From assembly GCA_003509235.1 (NCBI GenBank), contig DONH01000064.1:1-9072 (forward strand): a stretch of DNA of 9,072 bases, read 5' to 3'. Of this stretch, positions 6,947 through 9,072 are shown in pieces (the first letter of the stretch is position 1; every line of letters begins with the position of its first letter). Both the position numbers and the translations under genes were made by a program. The stretch comes from Planctomycetaceae bacterium (lineage in GTDB: Bacteria; Planctomycetota; Planctomycetia; Pirellulales; UBA1268). The notes under the pieces were generated by a model, which worked only from the letters and a program-made list of their open reading frames with translations, was not told where the DNA came from and made no database searches.

Positions 6947-7248
6947 TTTCCGAACGGCCGTACGACGACTCTGAAATAGACATAGTGACATTGTGTAAAT
7001 AGTCCTCTGTAAGAACAGAGTGTAGAAACTGATACTCTTGTGGGTGAGGAAAGTACTCATTCACTCGATGCTGAACCAACACCAAAGCTGCCTTGTGAAC
7101 CAGAAAACAAACTGCCTGCTTTGCCTAGACCGCCGTAACAAGAGTGTTCCTCCTCTTCGACTTTCTCATAATTGAGTCTCGAGCAGAAACGCAGACGTAA
7201 GGTACAGTAGTGGTCCGCCTTTTCCTCTGAAACAAAGTCGTACAGTTT
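6947..7248. promoter_or_regulatory. 302-bp divergent intergenic region between the HEAT lipoprotein and DUF1570 genes
   Basis: Promoters for both flanking genes should lie here. A perfect hairpin CTCTGT-AAGA-ACAGAG occupies 7005-7020, about 58 bp before the lipoprotein ATG. CATAAT near 7167-7172 could be a plus-strand -10 box, but no matching -35 was found. The only frames are an upstream in-frame extension of the lipoprotein (to 7060) and a 35-codon plus-strand frame from 7068, neither convincing. Confidence 0.4.
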
Positions 7249-8436
7249 ATGGGCAAACGCTATTTCTTTTTCTATATAGCACCTGTTTTTGCTGTCATCT
7301 TCGCAGCACAGGTCTGTTCATCACCTCCCGAACTGAAGAGTGAAACCGCCAGCACAATCAAGGTCACTCAGCAAACGGCAGAAGGTGCTCAACACATACT
7401 GCGTGGCAAACTTATTGTGGAAGCCCAAGACGGCAGTCTTCTGGTCGAGGATAACCAACAGTTGCTTCACGTTGTTCCCGGTAAAAGCGTCATCCATCGT
7501 GAAATCCTTAACGATGAATATCTCCTTACCCCAAACCAGTTGGGGCAAGAAATTGTTGCTGAACTTCCAACTGGGTTTACATTTCTCACGACTCGACACT
7601 ACGTGATTTGCTATGACACCTCGCTTGGGTATGCCCGCTGGTCTGCAGCCCTACTTGAGCGACTATTCAGTGGCTTTCACGCTTTTTGGTCACAGGCTGG
7701 ACTTGATGTCAGTCAGCCCGAACAGCCGCTTATAGTCATCATTTTTTCGAATCGCAACGACTATAACCGTGCAGCCAAAAAAGAAGTTGGAGATGCCTCA
7801 CACAGCATTGTGGGATATTACAACCAACTAACGAATCGAATTACAACCTATGACATCACAGGAAGCGACTCAACTGACACGACAGCAAGTCAATCTTCTC
7901 ATTCTGTTGGTACCAAGATTTTACAAAACCCTCGGGCTGCGAGTCTTATTGCAACACTTGTTCACGAAGCAACTCATCAACTTGCATTCAACGCCGGCCT
8001 GCATGTTCGGCTTTCACCAACTCCAGTCTGGCTGAGTGAAGGAATTGCAACATACTTTGAAACGCCCGATCTCACAAATTCCAGGGGGTGGCGATCGATT
8101 GGGGCCATCAACCAACCCCGACTTAACTTAGTGATTCAGCAATTCACACCAGGTCTTATTTCTCGCTTTATTGCAGACGACAAGCCCTTTCACGACCCGG
8201 AAGAAGCGCTCGTTGCATACGCACACGCGTGGGCATTTGTCTCATTCCTAGCAACCATGAAAAAAGAGGCCTTTTGCTCATATATCGCACAATTTGAGCG
8301 AAAACCACCGCTTGCAAAGGACTCCGCAGCGACCCGGATGGCTCAATTCAAAACTGCATTTGGTTTGACGCCAGACTCTCTCGAGCCGGAACTCATCGAG
8401 TACATAAACTCACGGGCCCGGAGAAAAAGGCCATAA
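7249..8436 (+). CDS. Secreted DUF1570-family zinc metallopeptidase-like protein
   Basis: Probable extracytoplasmic gluzincin-type peptidase with unknown substrate. The 395-residue product has an N-terminal signal sequence (GKRYFFFYIAPVFAVIFAAQ, residues 2-21). The following VCSS only loosely resembles a lipobox because Val precedes Cys23, so secretion by signal peptidase I or anchoring are both possible. Residues about 50-105 are an unassigned beta-rich region. The peptidase-like domain runs from about 110 to 345: FLTTRHYVICYDTS, LIVIIFSNRNDY, then HEATH at 239-243 (H239 and H243 as zinc ligands, E240 as catalytic base) and WLSEGIATYFE with E264 as likely third ligand. All required residues are present, so an active enzyme is plausible. 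DUF1570 proteins are numerous in planctomycetes. No Shine-Dalgarno sequence precedes the ATG. The gene is convergent with a small minus-strand frame that starts to overlap its 3' terminator region. Confidence 0.85.
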   Translation: MGKRYFFFYIAPVFAVIFAAQVCSSPPELKSETASTIKVTQQTAEGAQHILRGKLIVEAQDGSLLVEDNQQLLHVVPGKSVIHREILNDEYLLTPNQLGQEIVAELPTGFTFLTTRHYVICYDTSLGYARWSAALLERLFSGFHAFWSQAGLDVSQPEQPLIVIIFSNRNDYNRAAKKEVGDASHSIVGYYNQLTNRITTYDITGSDSTDTTASQSSHSVGTKILQNPRAASLIATLVHEATHQLAFNAGLHVRLSPTPVWLSEGIATYFETPDLTNSRGWRSIGAINQPRLNLVIQQFTPGLISRFIADDKPFHDPEEALVAYAHAWAFVSFLATMKKEAFCSYIAQFERKPPLAKDSAATRMAQFKTAFGLTPDSLEPELIEYINSRARRKRP

Positions 8437-8450
8437 TGGGTGCCGGCCTC
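8424..8450 (-). terminator. Possible intrinsic terminator of the small minus-strand gene
   Basis: Read on the minus strand, AGGCC (8449-8445) can pair with GGCCT (8432-8428) around a 12-nt loop, and the transcript continues as a run of T (8428-8424) then CTCC. The stem is short and the loop is long, so it is a weak candidate. It overlaps both the TGA of the 57-codon frame and the last codons of the DUF1570 gene. On the plus strand no T run follows. Confidence 0.35.
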
Positions 8451-8622
8451 AACAAACGAACCAATCCTCATAATCGGCTTGCTGCAGCACCATTTTGCCT
8501 TTGCCGTCCGTATGAACCCTACAATCGTTCACAGGCTTGATACTCCGTGGAAATTTTGTCGATGCCACACTAGCTTTTAGGAATGCAATTTTTCCGGTGT
8601 TTGTGTTCGTGAGTCGAGCCAC
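8449..8622 (-). CDS. Small hypothetical protein, 57 codons
   Basis: I do not recognise this protein. A GTG start gives 57 residues beginning ARLTNTNTGKIAFLKASVAS after the initiator and ending in QQADYEDWFVC. It is mixed in charge, with no membrane segment or signal peptide and two cysteines (positions 34 and 57). GAGGG stands 7 nt before the GTG, the best ribosome site in the window, and a possible terminator follows the stop. The frame is convergent with the DUF1570 gene, with 12 bp between their stops, and divergent from the coiled-coil gene, with 40 bp between their starts. It fills a gap that would otherwise be empty. Upstream of the GTG the frame stays open for a while without ATG, GTG or TTG, so it could also be the remnant of a longer gene. 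An in-register plus-strand frame of 44 codons exists but lacks a ribosome site. Confidence 0.5.
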   Translation of the reverse strand: MARLTNTNTGKIAFLKASVASTKFPRSIKPVNDCRVHTDGKGKMVLQQADYEDWFVC

Positions 8623-8629
8623 CTGATTT

Positions 8630-8634
8630 CCCTC
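8630..8634 (-). promoter_or_regulatory. Ribosome binding site of the small minus-strand gene
   Basis: GAGGG on the minus strand, 7 nt before the GTG at 8622. It is a strong match to the Shine-Dalgarno core at ideal spacing and is the main reason for calling the 57-codon frame. Confidence 0.45.
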
Positions 8635-8662
8635 ATCAAAACATGCTGAACTGTAAAAAATA

Positions 8663-9072
8663 ATGGCTAAGAAAAGAGAAGGTCCCGTTCAGGCTCTTAC
8701 GATCGCACTGATCATCTTTGTCATGTGTACATTTGTTTTGGCGGTGACGACCTATGTCTTCTATGCCCAAAACGAGGACGCCAAAGTGGCGAAGAAGGCT
8801 GCTGATGACGCAGCCAACCAAGCTCGCCAGAGCCTTGCCGCAGCTGAACAGTCGCAAAAAGATCTGTTGGAATCGAAGATTGGCGTCAACGAAGGCGACT
8901 CAATCGAGGCCGTTGATAAAGAACTAGCTAGCCTTCAGGACAAAGCAAAAAAATATGGTGATGATGGGAATACTACCCCGACATACAGAGGGCTTATACA
9001 AACGCTTGACAAAGCTCTTGCGAACAAAGACAGCGCAAATAAAACTCTTGAGGCAAATATTCGAGATCTTGA
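8663..9072 (+). CDS. Membrane-anchored coiled-coil protein, N-terminal 136 codons (runs off right edge)
   Basis: The function is unknown; proteins with this N terminus are, to my knowledge, a conserved planctomycete family. The visible 136 residues begin MAKKREGPVQ, a basic cytoplasmic tail. One transmembrane helix follows at about 11-35 (ALTIALIIFVMCTFVLAVTT YVFYA). From residue 36 to the window edge the chain is highly charged and Ala/Lys/Gln/Glu-rich with heptad-like spacing (AKVAKKAADDAANQARQSLA, then ELASLQDKAKKY and IQTLDKALANKD), consistent with a coiled coil. It would lie on the far side of the membrane if the tail is cytoplasmic. The ATG is preceded by an A-rich stretch (GTAAAAAATA) and no Shine-Dalgarno sequence. 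There is no stop before the window ends. It diverges from the small minus-strand gene with 40 bp between the start codons. Confidence 0.8.
   Translation, partial: MAKKREGPVQALTIALIIFVMCTFVLAVTTYVFYAQNEDAKVAKKAADDAANQARQSLAAAEQSQKDLLESKIGVNEGDSIEAVDKELASLQDKAKKYGDDGNTTPTYRGLIQTLDKALANKDSANKTLEANIRDL

Noticed and set aside
6947..7060. N-terminal extension of the HEAT lipoprotein to an upstream ATG
   Set aside because: It would place 38 residues before a clear lipoprotein signal peptide, which must be at the N terminus.
8436..8540. Plus-strand frame of about 34 codons whose ATG overlaps the DUF1570 stop (TAATG)
   Set aside because: Stop-start overlap hints at coupling, but the frame is very short, has no motif, and competes with the better-supported minus-strand gene in the same DNA.
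8636..8857. Minus-strand 73-codon frame
   Set aside because: It is antisense to the transmembrane and coiled-coil coding region starting at 8663, whose composition is clearly the real one.

Overview
The window looks like a piece of a planctomycete chromosome (phylum Planctomycetota, possibly the Pirellulales side; moderate GC by eye). The assignment rests on protein content. It has a PolA with the planctomycete-type 'LPERTAVNTVVQGSAADLIK' region, a large single-pass membrane protein whose conserved blocks I know only from planctomycetes, a DUF1570 metallopeptidase-like secreted protein, a HEAT-repeat lipoprotein, and an N-terminally anchored coiled-coil protein starting MAKKREGPVQALT. Most genes lack a clear Shine-Dalgarno sequence, which is also common in that phylum.

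Layout. Positions 1-7060 read almost entirely on the minus strand. In order of transcription they hold a HEAT-repeat lipoprotein (6946-6269), a 443-bp non-coding stretch, a large membrane-anchored toroid-like protein of unknown function (5825-4119), a DacZ-type diadenylate cyclase (4026-3097), DNA polymerase I (2936-150), and the first 46 codons of dephospho-CoA kinase coaE (138 to beyond base 1). A 302-bp divergent region (6947-7248) separates these from the plus-strand DUF1570 zinc-peptidase-like gene (7249-8436). Convergent with that gene is a previously overlooked small minus-strand reading frame (8449-8622, 57 codons, good ribosome binding site, possible terminator). Divergent from the small frame is a plus-strand membrane/coiled-coil gene that runs off the right edge (8663-9072).

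How the genes relate. polA and coaE are 11 bp apart with a ribosome site overlapping the polA stop, so they are almost certainly co-transcribed. The membrane protein and the c-di-AMP synthase are 92 bp apart on the same strand and may share a transcript. polA starts 160 bp further on and may have its own promoter. The HEAT lipoprotein and the DUF1570 protein are both predicted to be exported and diverge from a shared intergenic region.

There is no transposon, CRISPR array, tRNA or rRNA that I can see. I did not find a clear-cut new multi-gene system. The points most worth following are the archaeal-type c-di-AMP synthase next to a planctomycete-specific membrane protein, and the unannotated 57-codon gene.
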